From assembly GCA_030544685.1 (NCBI GenBank), contig CP086683.1:496001-560000 (forward strand): DNA of 64,000 bases, written 5' to 3'. The translations under genes were made by a program, and so were the position numbers. Below, in pieces: positions 9,591 through 18,735 of this stretch; within the stretch, counting starts at the first letter, position 1, and each line of letters starts with the position of its first letter. The notes beneath the pieces were generated by a model that was not told the origin of the DNA, made no database searches, and worked only from the letters and a program-made list of their open reading frames with translations. The stretch comes from Pseudomonas sp. B21_DOA (lineage in GTDB: Bacteria; Pseudomonadota; Gammaproteobacteria; Pseudomonadales; Pseudomonadaceae).

Positions 9591-11713
9591 TCAGCCGGCC
9601 AGCGCGCTCCAGTCAAACGGTTCGGCGAAGCGCACGACGTCCTCGGCGACCAGAGGGCGCGCCACCAGGAAGCCCTGCACGTACTCACAGCCATGGGCTT
9701 GCAGCCACTGATATTGTTCGATGGTTTCTACACCTTCGGCGATCACCAGCAGACCGTATTGCTTGCACAGGTCGATGACCATGCGCACCAGCGCCGCATC
9801 GCGTGGCGAGTCCGGCAGGCGCGCGATCAAGTGGCGATCGAGCTTCAGCGTGTCCAGTTCCAGATCGCGCAGATGCGCCAGCGAGCACGGCCCTGAACCG
9901 AAATCGTCCAGCGCCACGCGCACCCCGAGATGACGCAGCAGCCGCAGTTGCTTGCGGGTTTCGTCCGGGTTTTGCATCAACGCTTCTTCGGTGACTTCGA
10001 CTTCCAGTTGCCGAGGCAGCAGCGCATGGCGCTCCATGACCTGACGCAATTCAGTGACCAGATTCGGCAGGCCGAACTGGGTGTTGCTCAGGCTCACGCC
10101 GAGCACCAGATCATCAGCGAAGAGCGCTTCCCAGGCTTTACGCTGACCGGCGCCACGGTGATAGATCCAGCTGCCAAGGCGACTGATCAAGCGCGCCTCT
10201 TCCAGCAACGGCAGAAACAACCCCGGCGGCACATCGCCGACGCTCGGGTGCTGCCAGCGCAGCAACGCTTCGAACCCACGGATCTGCCCGCTGCCAATCG
10301 CTACCTGCGGCTGATAGACCAGGTTGAAATCGCGGTTTTCGATGGCCTCGCGCACGCTGTCTTCAAGCATCAGACGCGAGCGTGCGCGGCCGTTCATCTC
10401 ATGATCATAGAAGCGATATTGCTGACGCCCGGCACGCTTGGCTTCGTACATGGCAATGTCCGAGGCGCGCAGCAAACCGTCGAGATTGCGCCCGCAGTCT
10501 GGATAAGTAGCAATGCCGATACTGGCGCCAAGGACGATATCCAGGCCTTCGATCTGCTGACAGACCGATACCCGTTCGATGAGCTTCTCGGCAATCTTCG
10601 CCGCTTGCTCGGGGAATTCCAGATCCAGCAGCGCGGTGAATTCATCGCCGCCCATTCGCGCGAGAATATCGAACGGCCTCAGGCACGCCTTCAGTTGTTC
10701 GGAGACCCAGCGCAACACGCGGTCGCCGGCATCATGGCCGAGGGAATCGTTGACCCGTTTGAAACCGTCGAGATCGAGGTAGAGCAACACCCAGCTGCTG
10801 TCACTGCGCTCGCCGCGCAGCAGCAGGTTTTCCACGGTCTGGTAGAACCCGCGTCGGTTGAGCAACCCGGTCAGCGGATCGGTCACCGCCTGGAACTCCA
10901 GTTGCTGGTGCAAGTGACGCACCACCGACATGTCCAGCACCGTCACCACCATTGCATGCTGCTCCGAGGGCAGCGGAGCACAAGACAAGGCCACCGGCAC
11001 TTGCTGCCCCGGCGCCGTACGCAACAATGCATCATGCAGACGCAGGGTTTCACCGCGCTGGTAGCCGGCGTAGAACTCGGAATCGGCCCATAGCGGAATG
11101 TGCGGCTTCTGCAGGAAATCGAGAAACTCCTTGCCCTCAAGTTCCTTCACCGGCGCATTGAGCAGCCGTGAAATCGCCGGATTGGCAAAACGGATCACGC
11201 CGTCCTCGCTCAGCACCAGAATGCCTTCGGCGGCGTTATCCAGCACTGAAGCATTGAAGGCCCGCGCCACTTCCAGATCATGACTCAGGCGTTGCAAGGC
11301 ACGGCGATTGCGCTGGTGCTCGAGCAGCGCCTGGACCTTGGGCTTGAGAATCTGCGGATCGAACGGCTTGAACAGGTAATCCACCGCGCCACTGGCATAG
11401 CCCTTGATCACGGCGTCCTGGGATTGCTCGTTGGCGGTCAGGAAAATGATCGGCGTCAGCCGCGTGCGCTGGCTGCCGCGCATCAGCCGCGCAACCTCGA
11501 AACCGTCCATGCCGGGCATCTGCACATCGAGCAGGACCAGATCGATGTCGTATTCGAGCAAAGGTTCAGCGCCTCGAAACCGGAGGCGGCGGTCATCACG
11601 TGCCAATCCTGACGCTGCAGCAACGCGCGCATGCTGATCAGGTTTTCGGGGTAATCATCGACGATCAAAAGGACCGAGCTGCCTTCACCTGGCTGGGGTT
11701 GCGCGCATTCCAT
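9591..11713 (-). pseudogene. REC-PAS-GGDEF-EAL cyclic-di-GMP response regulator, frameshifted
   Basis: The restored protein is 707 residues. A receiver domain (VLLIVDDYPENL, then DLVLLDVQMPGMDG with the phospho-Asp) is followed by a PAS domain (about 135-260). Next comes a diguanylate cyclase with an intact GGDEF and an RxxD inhibitory site (RPFD) five residues before it. Last is an EAL phosphodiesterase with FEALLRWQHP, LDDFGSG and VIAEGVET. Both catalytic domains therefore look intact. The reading frame breaks inside the receiver domain at 11560-11562, where a run of A (T on the coding strand) is one base short. One added base restores ALNLLLEYD. The start is ATG 11713. Probably a sequencing error. 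Confidence 0.88.
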
Positions 11714-12025
11714 GCTGCTTCTCTTATCAAGCCGTTGCCGGCAAAAACCATAGACGTACTGAGCCTTCACTCTAGTCGCGGTTCCCATAAAGCAGAAGCT
11801 GTCATGGCGCCATCATTCGACCATTGTTCCGTCGAGCCGACTAACGGTCACGCCTACAGCCCCCGAAAACCGGGAAGGATGGCATTTCGACAGGATGTTG
11901 ACGCCAATCAACCGCCGGACGGGCATTAACAAAAATAGCCGCTACGCTTATAAAGGCGCCCCGAAAAGGCGCGGGCTAGAGCTTCTGGCACCCGCGTTCA
12001 GGATGAATCGAGTGGAAGAACCGAC

Positions 12026-12694
12026 ATGATCGATCTCGCAACCTGGAACCTCAGCGTTCCCGTTGGCAGCCCGCCATACACCGTCGAAACCGAAAAACTG
12101 GTGAAAGGCTTCAAGGATCAATACTTCCATTCCGATACCGGGACCTTGTTTTTCTGGTCACCGGTCACCGGTTCAAAAACCGAAAACGCTGTCTATCCGC
12201 GCACCGAACTGCGCGAAACCTACAGCAACGGCACCCTGCGCAACTGGTATTACCCGGACGCCGATAACCTGCTGCGCGCCACCCTCGCGGTAAACAAAGT
12301 GCCCAGCTCGGGCAAGATCGTCATCGGCCAGATCCATGCGTATGAAAGCCAGAAGCCGATGCTCAAACTTGAGTACCAGTACAAGGAAAAAACCGAGACC
12401 GGCAACCTGGTGATCAAAGTGCGCATGCGCCCCGATGATGACGAAAGCCGCGTCATCACCCTCGCCACTGGCATCAAGCTCGATCGCGAATTCAACTACC
12501 TCATCCATCTGAGTCCTGGTGGCGCGTTGGGCGTCAGTGCGGCGGGATATCAGTGGGATTCGCAGATCAGCGCGACGTGGCGCAACAAGCCGCTGTACTT
12601 CAAGGCCGGGGTATATGTGCAGGACAACACCGGCTACACCAGTGAAGGTGGACAGGTGACGTTTACCAAACTGGATATTGACCACGACAAGTAA
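12026..12694 (+). CDS. Alginate lyase, polysaccharide lyase family 7
   Basis: A 222-residue beta-jelly-roll lyase with the three PL7 signatures: PRTELRE near residue 58, the central QIH (IVIGQIHAY), and YFKAGVYVQ near residue 192. These carry the catalytic Arg, His and Tyr and the substrate cleft that cuts alginate by beta-elimination. The length fits single-domain PL7 enzymes. No cleavable signal peptide is visible, so export, if any, would need another route. A Rho-independent terminator follows. Monocistronic, not next to alginate biosynthesis genes. Confidence 0.92.
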   Translation: MIDLATWNLSVPVGSPPYTVETEKLVKGFKDQYFHSDTGTLFFWSPVTGSKTENAVYPRTELRETYSNGTLRNWYYPDADNLLRATLAVNKVPSSGKIVIGQIHAYESQKPMLKLEYQYKEKTETGNLVIKVRMRPDDDESRVITLATGIKLDREFNYLIHLSPGGALGVSAAGYQWDSQISATWRNKPLYFKAGVYVQDNTGYTSEGGQVTFTKLDIDHDK

Positions 12695-12773
12695 CCCAAA
12701 CACCACAAGGAGCTGGCGAGCGCGCCCGACAGGCATTCGGTCACGTTGAACTGAAGAATAATCGTTCAGAAGA

Positions 12774-12797
12774 GCCCGCCTGAGGGCGGGTTTCTTG
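12774..12797 (+). terminator. Rho-independent terminator of the PL7 lyase gene
   Basis: The stem CCCGCC/GGCGGG with a four-base loop (12775-12790) is followed by TTTCTT. It lies 80 bases after the lyase stop codon. Confidence 0.85.
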
Positions 12798-12814
12798 AGC
12801 CAAATGGATTAAAT

Positions 12815-12860
12815 GTTCCGCATACGGTACATTGACACCAAAATGTTACGGTAGCGAAAC
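12815..12860. promoter_or_regulatory. Two palindromic sites in front of hipB (probable HipB operators)
   Basis: GTTCCGCATACGGTAC (12815-12830) and GTTACGGTAGCGAAAC (12845-12860) are 16-bp imperfect palindromes, each with 12 of 16 self-complementary positions. They match the pattern GTTMCG-4-CGRWAC and start 30 bp apart, about three helical turns. The second abuts the hipB ATG. This is the arrangement expected for autorepression by a HipB dimer pair. A TTGACA lies between them at 12832-12837, but I see no convincing -10 box. Confidence 0.65.
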
Positions 12861-13112
12861 ATGGATTACTCTCTTTTAATTACCCGTCTCGGGATTCAAT
12901 TACGTGAAAAACGTATAAATCGTGGCCTGACGCAGGCTCAACTTGCCGATCTGGCGGGACTGACACGATACAAAGTCATTGCGGTAGAGAAAGGCACCCT
13001 TTCTGTCGGCATGATCGCTTACGCGCGCGTTTTGGCTGCTTTGGACTGCGAACTCTCGGTGGTTCCAGCAACGATGCCAACCCTTGAAGAGATCGGAGAT
13101 TTATTCGAATGA
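12861..13112 (+). CDS. hipB: HipB-type antitoxin, XRE/HTH family
   Basis: An 83-residue protein made almost wholly of a Cro/CI helix-turn-helix domain. LGIQLREKRINRGLTQAQLA, DLAGLTRYKVIAVEKG and a dimerising C-terminus follow in order. It neutralises HipA and represses its own operon. The last codons overlap the hipA start by four bases (ATGA), so the two are translationally coupled. The codons are AT-richer than in the flanking genes. Confidence 0.9.
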   Translation: MDYSLLITRLGIQLREKRINRGLTQAQLADLAGLTRYKVIAVEKGTLSVGMIAYARVLAALDCELSVVPATMPTLEEIGDLFE

Positions 13113-14308
13113 AAATGGCCTCTCTTCAAGTCAGTACCCCTGAAGGTAATAGCGGCAGGCTTTTCAGCGATGCCGAGGATTTCACTTTTCGTTATCACGA
13201 AGATGCATCGCCACAAATGGCGATCAGCCTCCTGATGCCTGTACGGCATAACGAGTTTCGTCGGCGGGAGTTGCACCCTGTTTTTCAAATGAACCTGCCA
13301 GAAGGCTATGTACTGGAGCAGTTGCGCAACCGCTTGGCCAAGACTGTGAACGTCGACCCAATGCTGCTACTGGCGCTTTCCGGCAGTACATCGCCCATTG
13401 GCAGGGTTCACGTACGCTCTGAAACCGTTGATGCATTGTTGCAGGCGCAAGAATTTCCGGGAGAAAAACTTGAAGAGATTCTCACGTGGGACGGTACGGA
13501 AGATATCTTCGCCAACATGCTTGATCGCTACATCCTGCGGGCAGGCATTTCAGGTGTTCAACCCAAGTTGCTGGTGCCGGAGCGACAAGAAATAGAGTTG
13601 CCGAGAGTGACATCCAAAACCTCGGATCTGATCATCAAGAGTGGAAGAGACGAATTCCCGGGCCTGGCGATCAACGAATTCCTTTGCATGTCCATGGCGA
13701 AAGACGCGGGGATTCCCGTTCCACCGTTTTACCTTTCCGATAATGCCAAGCTGTTTGTCATGCGTCGATTTGATCGCGACGACCAGCTCAATCCCATTGG
13801 GTTTGAAGACATGGCGGTGCTGATGGGGCTCTCGGCTAACGAGAAGTACAGCAAGAGTTATGCGGCAATCGCCAAGGCTGTTCGAGTGTTTTGCCCAGCG
13901 AAACACTTGCGTACGTCGCTTGATCAACTCTTCGATAGCGTCGCTCTGAGCTGCATTGTTGGGAATGGCGACGCTCATTTGAAAAACTTCGGATTGCTCT
14001 ATTCCGAACCGACGCGACGCGACGCGCATCTGGCTCCGGCTTACGACATCGTCAACACCACGGCCTATATTCCAGAAGATGTTCTGGCATTGGATCTGGC
14101 GGGCAACAAGTCAATGTTCGCCTCACGACAAGGACTCCTGGAGTTCGCTCACACCTGTGAAATCGACCAACCCAAAGAGCGCATTCAGCATCTGCTTGCC
14201 TCGGTTGATACGGTGCTCGATCGCTATCCTCAGTATCGCGAACAGGCGCCCCAAGTGTTCAACGCCATTAAGCACGCGGCAGCGCCATTTTCTCTGACTT
14301 TTGGATAG
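13109..14308 (+). CDS. hipA: HipA-family serine/threonine kinase toxin
   Basis: A 399-residue HipA-like kinase (E. coli HipA is 440). An N-subdomain-1-like region (residues 1-100) is followed by the activation-loop stretch ISGVQPKLLV near 145-155. The ATP-binding segment is KTSDLIIKSGRDEFPGLAIN. The catalytic loop is GNGDAHLKNFGLLY near 284-297, with Asp and Asn for catalysis and Mg. The DFG-like APAYDIVNT follows. All kinase residues are present, so it should be active. E. coli HipA phosphorylates GltX and causes growth arrest. The target here is unknown. Confidence 0.92.
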   Translation: MKMASLQVSTPEGNSGRLFSDAEDFTFRYHEDASPQMAISLLMPVRHNEFRRRELHPVFQMNLPEGYVLEQLRNRLAKTVNVDPMLLLALSGSTSPIGRVHVRSETVDALLQAQEFPGEKLEEILTWDGTEDIFANMLDRYILRAGISGVQPKLLVPERQEIELPRVTSKTSDLIIKSGRDEFPGLAINEFLCMSMAKDAGIPVPPFYLSDNAKLFVMRRFDRDDQLNPIGFEDMAVLMGLSANEKYSKSYAAIAKAVRVFCPAKHLRTSLDQLFDSVALSCIVGNGDAHLKNFGLLYSEPTRRDAHLAPAYDIVNTTAYIPEDVLALDLAGNKSMFASRQGLLEFAHTCEIDQPKERIQHLLASVDTVLDRYPQYREQAPQVFNAIKHAAAPFSLTFG

Positions 14309-14336
14309 CATCGTTACCACGAGAAATCCCGCCCAC

Positions 14337-14366
14337 AAAAACCCGCCTCTCGGCGGGTTTCTTTTA
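14337..14366. terminator. Bidirectional Rho-independent terminator between hipA and fba
   Basis: The stem AAACCCGCC/GGCGGGTTT around a TCTC-type loop is flanked by A-rich sequence on the left and TTTCTTTT on the right. It can end the hipBA transcript and the opposing fba transcript. Confidence 0.87.
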
Positions 14367-14385
14367 ATCAGCTCAACACTCAGGC

Positions 14386-15449
14386 TCAGTTGACCTTAGC
14401 GTTCAACTCACCCTTCAGATAACGCTGATACATCGCTTCCAGCGAGATCGGTTTGATCTTCGAAGCATTGCCAGCAGTACCGAACGCTTCGTAACGAGCG
14501 ATACACACGTCACGCATTGCGGTCACGGTGGCGCCGAAGAATTTACGTGGGTCGAATTCGCTCGGGTTGGTGGCCATCAGGCGGCGCATGGCGCCGGTGG
14601 ATGCCAGGCGCAGGTCGGTGTCGATGTTGACCTTGCGCACGCCGTGCTTGATGCCTTCGACGATCTCTTCAACCGGGACGCCGTAGGTTTCTTTGATGTC
14701 GCCGCCATATTGGTTGATGATCGCCAGCCACTCTTGCGGAACCGAGGACGAACCGTGCATCACCAGGTGGGTGTTCGGGATGCGTTTGTGGATTTCCTTG
14801 ATGCGGTCGATCGCCAGCACGTCGCCGGTTGGTGGCTTGGTGAACTTGTAGGCGCCGTGGCTGGTGCCGATGGCAATGGCCAGGGCATCGACCTGGGTGC
14901 GTTTGACGAAGTCAGCGGCTTCTTCCGGGTCGGTCAGCATCTGGCTGTGATCCAGAACGCCTTCGGCGCCAATGCCGTCTTCTTCACCGGCCATACCGGT
15001 TTCCAGCGAACCCAGGCAGCCCAGCTCGCCTTCTACCGAAACACCGCAGGCGTGAGCCATGGCCACGGTTTGTTGGGTAACGCGGACGTTGTAGTCGTAA
15101 TCGGTCGGGGTCTTGCCGTCTTCGCCCAGCGAGCCGTCCATCATTACCGAGCTGAAGCCCAGTTGAATCGAACGCTGGCAGACGTCAGGGCTGGTGCCGT
15201 GGTCCTGGTGCATGCACACCGGGATGTGCGGGAATTCTTCGATCGCGGCCAGGATCAGGTGACGCAGGAATGGCGCACCGGCGTATTTGCGGGCGCCGGC
15301 CGAAGCCTGGACGATCACCGGGAGTCAGTCTTGTCAGCGGCTTCCATGATGGCGCGCATCTGCTCAAGGTTGTTGACGTTGAAAGCTGGAACGCCGTAGC
15401 CGAACTCGGCTGCGTGGTCCAGCATCTGGCGCATGCTGATAAGTGCCAT
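14386..15449 (-). pseudogene. fba: Class II fructose-1,6-bisphosphate aldolase, frameshifted
   Basis: The restored protein is 354 residues, starting [20 protein letters not shown] at ATG 15449. It is the Calvin-cycle-type class II aldolase used by pseudomonads, mainly in gluconeogenesis. The zinc-site stretch [43 protein letters not shown] and KVNIDTDLR are all visible. The frame breaks at 15320-15322, where a G run (C on the coding strand) is one base short. One more base gives [13 protein letters not shown]. The rest is undamaged and this is normally an essential enzyme, so a sequencing error is the likely cause. pgk, epd and tkt lie upstream in the same direction. Confidence 0.92.
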
Positions 15450-15590
15450 TGTGTGTGTCTCTCCCGGTTGAGGGTCGTTGATCGTGCCAGCCTGCCGGAG
15501 CGGCGGCGGCTATTCAAGTTAATGCAGATCGGGGTTTGGGCCCGGGCTGCGAATTCGGTGATACAAAATCTCAAGAACTACAGACAAACA

Positions 15591-15681
15591 CTGTGGGAGC
15601 GGGCTTGCTCGCGAATGCGGTTAAACATTCAACATTTATGCGAGCTGGTCCACCGCCTTCGCGAGCAAGCCCGCTCCCACA
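15591..15681. repeat. REP-type inverted pair (family B)
   Basis: TGTGGGAGCGGGCTTGCTCG and its inverse are separated by about 40 bases, between fba and the MliC-like gene. Confidence 0.88.
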
Positions 15682-15711
15682 TTTGGATCGCTGTGAATCA
15701 AATCAATCGTT

Positions 15712-16044
15712 TTACTCGGTCTTGCAACCACGGCCAATCAGGTCATTGGTGGCGACCCAGTACACCAGGCCTTCGTCACCCTTGACGTGAAACGCCAGCA
15801 TGCCATCGCTGTACAGCGCGCCCGAGGCGCCCGGCTCTTCTTTCAGGCGATAGACCTGATCAGCGCCGCCCAGTCGCACATCGACTTCCTTCTGGCCAGC
15901 ATCGGCGTACCGCCACAGCACCTTGGCCTGACTGTCGCAGGTCCAGGTCGTCCAGTTGTCTGCCGGGGCCGACGACTGAAACAGGTTCAACTGCGCGCAA
16001 CCGCCCAACAATGCCAACGCCGCAACGGCGATCAAGCCTTTCAT
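15712..16044 (-). CDS. MliC-family lipoprotein (putative C-type lysozyme inhibitor)
   Basis: A 110-residue lipoprotein precursor with signal peptide and lipobox LLGGC (Cys at residue 16). The body resembles MliC/PliC: WTTWTCDSQAKVLWRYAD, a central YRLKEEPGASGALYSDG, and WVATND. Family members inhibit C-type lysozyme from the periplasmic face of the membrane. Two conserved Cys (in TCDS and GRGC) are kept. Assignment rests on overall pattern, since the family is divergent. Confidence 0.75.
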   Translation of the reverse strand: MKGLIAVAALALLGGCAQLNLFQSSAPADNWTTWTCDSQAKVLWRYADAGQKEVDVRLGGADQVYRLKEEPGASGALYSDGMLAFHVKGDEGLVYWVATNDLIGRGCKTE

Positions 16045-16101
16045 CCGTGTTCCTCGACTGACGACGCATGCCGCCAGCCCTGAGTTAAAGAGTCAGACCC
16101 G

Positions 16102-16323
16102 TCAAGGACAACCATGTTCCTTGACCGGGGTTTGCGTCTCGTATTTGTCCAGGCCGTCCGGGCCCGAGCGCTTATTCAGCACCGGGTTGGTTTCGGCCTG
16201 CCAGTCGGCCTGATAACAGCCCTTCTGCGGCTCGCTCGGTGCTGGCGTCGCGTCGGCCTTCGGGGTGCTCCCGCAGGCCGCCAGCGTACCGGTCAGCAAC
16301 AACAGCGCTAACGACTTGACCAT
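16102..16323 (-). CDS. Small hypothetical lipoprotein
   Basis: A 73-residue precursor starting MVKSLALLLLTGTLAACGST at ATG 16323, with lipobox LAAC (Cys at residue 17). The mature part is about 57 residues, polar, with two further Cys (KGCYQADWQ and EHGCP). I do not recognise a named family. A longer frame from 16503 runs back into pgk and is not credible. It sits 35 bases downstream of pgk on the same strand and could be read from that transcript. Confidence 0.75.
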   Translation of the reverse strand: MVKSLALLLLTGTLAACGSTPKADATPAPSEPQKGCYQADWQAETNPVLNKRSGPDGLDKYETQTPVKEHGCP

Positions 16324-16357
16324 GTGAACACTCCTTTGCCTGGCCAAACGGGCGGCC

Positions 16358-17521
16358 TCAGGCCTTGGCCCGGCTTTCCAGGACTTCAACGGCAGGCAGC
16401 ACCTTGCCCTCGACGAATTCGAGGAACGCGCCACCACCGGTGGAAATGTAGGAGATCTGCTCAGCCACGCCATATTTATCGATCGCCGCCAGGGTGTCGC
16501 CACCGCCCGCGATGGAGAATGCCGAGCTTTCGGCGATGGCCTGGGCCAGCACTTTGGTGCCGTTGCCGAACTGATCGAACTCGAACACGCCGACCGGGCC
16601 GTTCCACAGAATGGTCTTCGACGACTTCAGCAGTTCGGCGAAGTTGGCTGCAGTTTGCGGACCGATGTCGAGAATCATGTCGTCCGCCGCCACGTCAGCG
16701 ATCAGCTTGACGGTCGCTTCGGCGCTTTCGGCAAATTCCTTGGCAACCACAACGTCAACCGGCAATGGCACGCTGACTTTAGCGGCGATGGCGCGTGCGG
16801 TGTCGAGCAGGTCCGGTTCATACAGCGACTTGCCAACCGGATGACCGGCGGCCGCGAGGAAAGTGTTGGCGATGCCGCCGCCGACGATCAGTTGATCGCA
16901 GATCTGGCTCAGACTGTTCAACACGTCGAGTTTGGTCGAGACCTTGGAGCCAGCAACGATGGCCGCCATTGGCTTGGCCGGCGCGCCCAGGGCCTTGCCC
17001 AGTGCGTCCAGTTCAGCGGCCAGCAGCGGGCCAGCGGCAGCAACTTTGGCGAACTTGGCCACGCCGTGGGTCGAACCCTCGGCGCGGTGAGCGGTGCCGA
17101 AAGCGTCCATCACGAACACGTCGCACAGGGCCGCGTATTGCTGGGCCAGGTCGTCGGCGTTCTTTTTCTCGCCCTTGTTGAAGCGCACGTTTTCGAACAG
17201 CACGATGTCGCCAGCCTTGACCTCAACGCCACCGAGGTAATCAGCCACCAGCGGCACTTCACGGCCCAGCGCTTTGCTCAGGTAGTCGGCGACAGGTTTC
17301 AGGCTGTTCTCGGCGGAGAACTCGCCTTCAGTCGGACGGCCCAAGTGCGAGCAGACCATCACTGCCGCGCCTTTTTCCAGGGCCAGCTTGATGGTCGGCA
17401 GCGAAGCCAGGATGCGCGCGTCGCTGGTGACAACACCGTCCTTGACGGGGACGTTGAGGTCTTCGCGGATCAATACGCGCTTACCTTGCAGATCGAGGTC
17501 GGACATCTTCAACACGGTCAT
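16358..17521 (-). CDS. pgk: Phosphoglycerate kinase
   Basis: A 387-residue enzyme starting [20 protein letters not shown]. It interconverts 1,3-bisphosphoglycerate and 3-phosphoglycerate with [19 protein letters not shown], the substrate loop [24 protein letters not shown] and the nucleotide-binding [13 protein letters not shown] are in place. The start codon overlaps the epd stop by four bases (ATGA), showing translational coupling. It forms an epd-pgk unit, with fba further downstream. Confidence 0.97.
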   Translation of the reverse strand: MTVLKMSDLDLQGKRVLIREDLNVPVKDGVVTSDARILASLPTIKLALEKGAAVMVCSHLGRPTEGEFSAENSLKPVADYLSKALGREVPLVADYLGGVEVKAGDIVLFENVRFNKGEKKNADDLAQQYAALCDVFVMDAFGTAHRAEGSTHGVAKFAKVAAAGPLLAAELDALGKALGAPAKPMAAIVAGSKVSTKLDVLNSLSQICDQLIVGGGIANTFLAAAGHPVGKSLYEPDLLDTARAIAAKVSVPLPVDVVVAKEFAESAEATVKLIADVAADDMILDIGPQTAANFAELLKSSKTILWNGPVGVFEFDQFGNGTKVLAQAIAESSAFSIAGGGDTLAAIDKYGVAEQISYISTGGGAFLEFVEGKVLPAVEVLESRAKA

Positions 17522-18585
17522 GGGTCGCACTTCCTACGGTTTTTTGAAGTTGCTGTTTGCAGATAGTGGTCTGCAACGTCCAGCATTCGGTTGGCAAAAC
17601 CCCATTCGTTGTCGAACCAGGCCAGGATGTTCACCAGTTTGGGGCCGGAAACACGGGTCTGACTGGCATCGACGATGGCCGAATGTGGGTCATGGTTGAA
17701 ATCACAGCTGGCGTGCGGCAACTCGGTGTAGGCCAGCAGGCCTTTGAGCGGGCCGCTGGTGGCGGCTTCGCGCAGGATCCGGTTGACCTCATTGGCATCA
17801 GTCGCCGTGGCGGTCTGCATCGTGATGTCGAGGCAGGACACGTTGACTGTCGGCACGCGCACGGCTTTGGCCTGAATTCGTCCGGCAAGTTCCGGCAGCA
17901 GGCGCTCGATGCCCCGCGCCAGACCAGTGGACACCGGGATCACCGACTGGAACGCCGAACGCGTGCGGCGCAGGTCTTCGTGGTGATAGGCATCGATCAC
18001 CGGCTGATCGTTCATCGCCGAGTGAATCGTGGTGATCGACACATAATCCAGGCCAATCGCCTGATCGAGCAGACGCAGCAGCGGCACGCCGCAATTCGTC
18101 GTGCAGGAGGCGTTGGACACCAGCAGTTCGTCGCCGGTCAGGCATTCCTGATTGACGCCGTAGACGATGGTGGCGTCGACATCCGCTTCGCTGGCCATCG
18201 GCTGCGAGAACAGCACACGCGGCGCGCCGGCATCGAGAAATCGCTGGCCATCGGCACGGGTGTGGTAAGCGCCGGAGCATTCCAGCACCAGATCGACGTC
18301 CAGCGACGCCCAATCGATGCCTTCGGGGGTGGCACTGCGCAAGACCTTCACGCAGTCGCCATTGATATGCAGACAATCGCCTTCAACCCGCACTTCGCCG
18401 GGGAATCGCCCGTGGGTGGAGTCGAAGCGTGTCAGGTATTCGATGCTGGCCATGTCGGCCAGATCGTTGATCGCGACAATCTCAAACCCGGCCTTATCGC
18501 CGCGCTCGAACAACGCCCGCAAGACGCAACGACCAATGCGGCCATAGCCGTTGAGTGCAACTTTGTAGGGACGCGGTTGAGGCAT
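17518..18585 (-). CDS. epd: D-erythrose-4-phosphate dehydrogenase
   Basis: A 355-residue GAPDH-fold enzyme starting [20 protein letters not shown] at ATG 18585. The NAD-binding GYGRIGR and the active-site [14 protein letters not shown] are intact. Position next to tkt and pgk marks it as Epd (erythrose-4-phosphate to 4-phosphoerythronate, first step to pyridoxal phosphate) rather than glycolytic GapA. A dual role cannot be excluded from sequence. A frame beginning at 18675 runs into a REP element and is rejected. Confidence 0.93.
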   Translation of the reverse strand: MPQPRPYKVALNGYGRIGRCVLRALFERGDKAGFEIVAINDLADMASIEYLTRFDSTHGRFPGEVRVEGDCLHINGDCVKVLRSATPEGIDWASLDVDLVLECSGAYHTRADGQRFLDAGAPRVLFSQPMASEADVDATIVYGVNQECLTGDELLVSNASCTTNCGVPLLRLLDQAIGLDYVSITTIHSAMNDQPVIDAYHHEDLRRTRSAFQSVIPVSTGLARGIERLLPELAGRIQAKAVRVPTVNVSCLDITMQTATATDANEVNRILREAATSGPLKGLLAYTELPHASCDFNHDPHSAIVDASQTRVSGPKLVNILAWFDNEWGFANRMLDVADHYLQTATSKNRRKCDP

Positions 18586-18639
18586 GGGGTTCTCGATTCC
18601 GTGGTGAATCAGGCAGTGCGATGTTGCCTGAACCAACGC

Positions 18640-18708
18640 TTTCGCGAGCAGGCTCGCTCCCACATTGGAATGCATTTCCCTGTGGGAGCGAGCCTGCTCG
18701 CGAAGGCG
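18640..18708. repeat. REP-type inverted pair (family B, close-set)
   Basis: TTCGCGAGCAGGCTCGCTCC and its inverse are separated by only about 15 bases, between tkt and epd. Confidence 0.88.
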
Positions 18709-18735
18709 TCAGCCCGGACAACATAACTGTCAGAT

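Noticed and set aside
12832..12860. hipBA promoter from TTGACA at 12832
   Set aside because: At a spacing of 17 bases the -10 would be CGAAAC, touching the start codon. This is not a credible promoter.
15185..15574. Separate small gene in front of the aldolase
   Set aside because: The translation in that frame is a shadow. The true frame from ATG 15449 gives the conserved aldolase N-terminus once the missing base is restored.
17518..18585. Second glyceraldehyde-3-phosphate dehydrogenase (gapA)
   Set aside because: Linkage to tkt and pgk and the length of 355 residues fit Epd, although sequence alone does not rule out dual activity.
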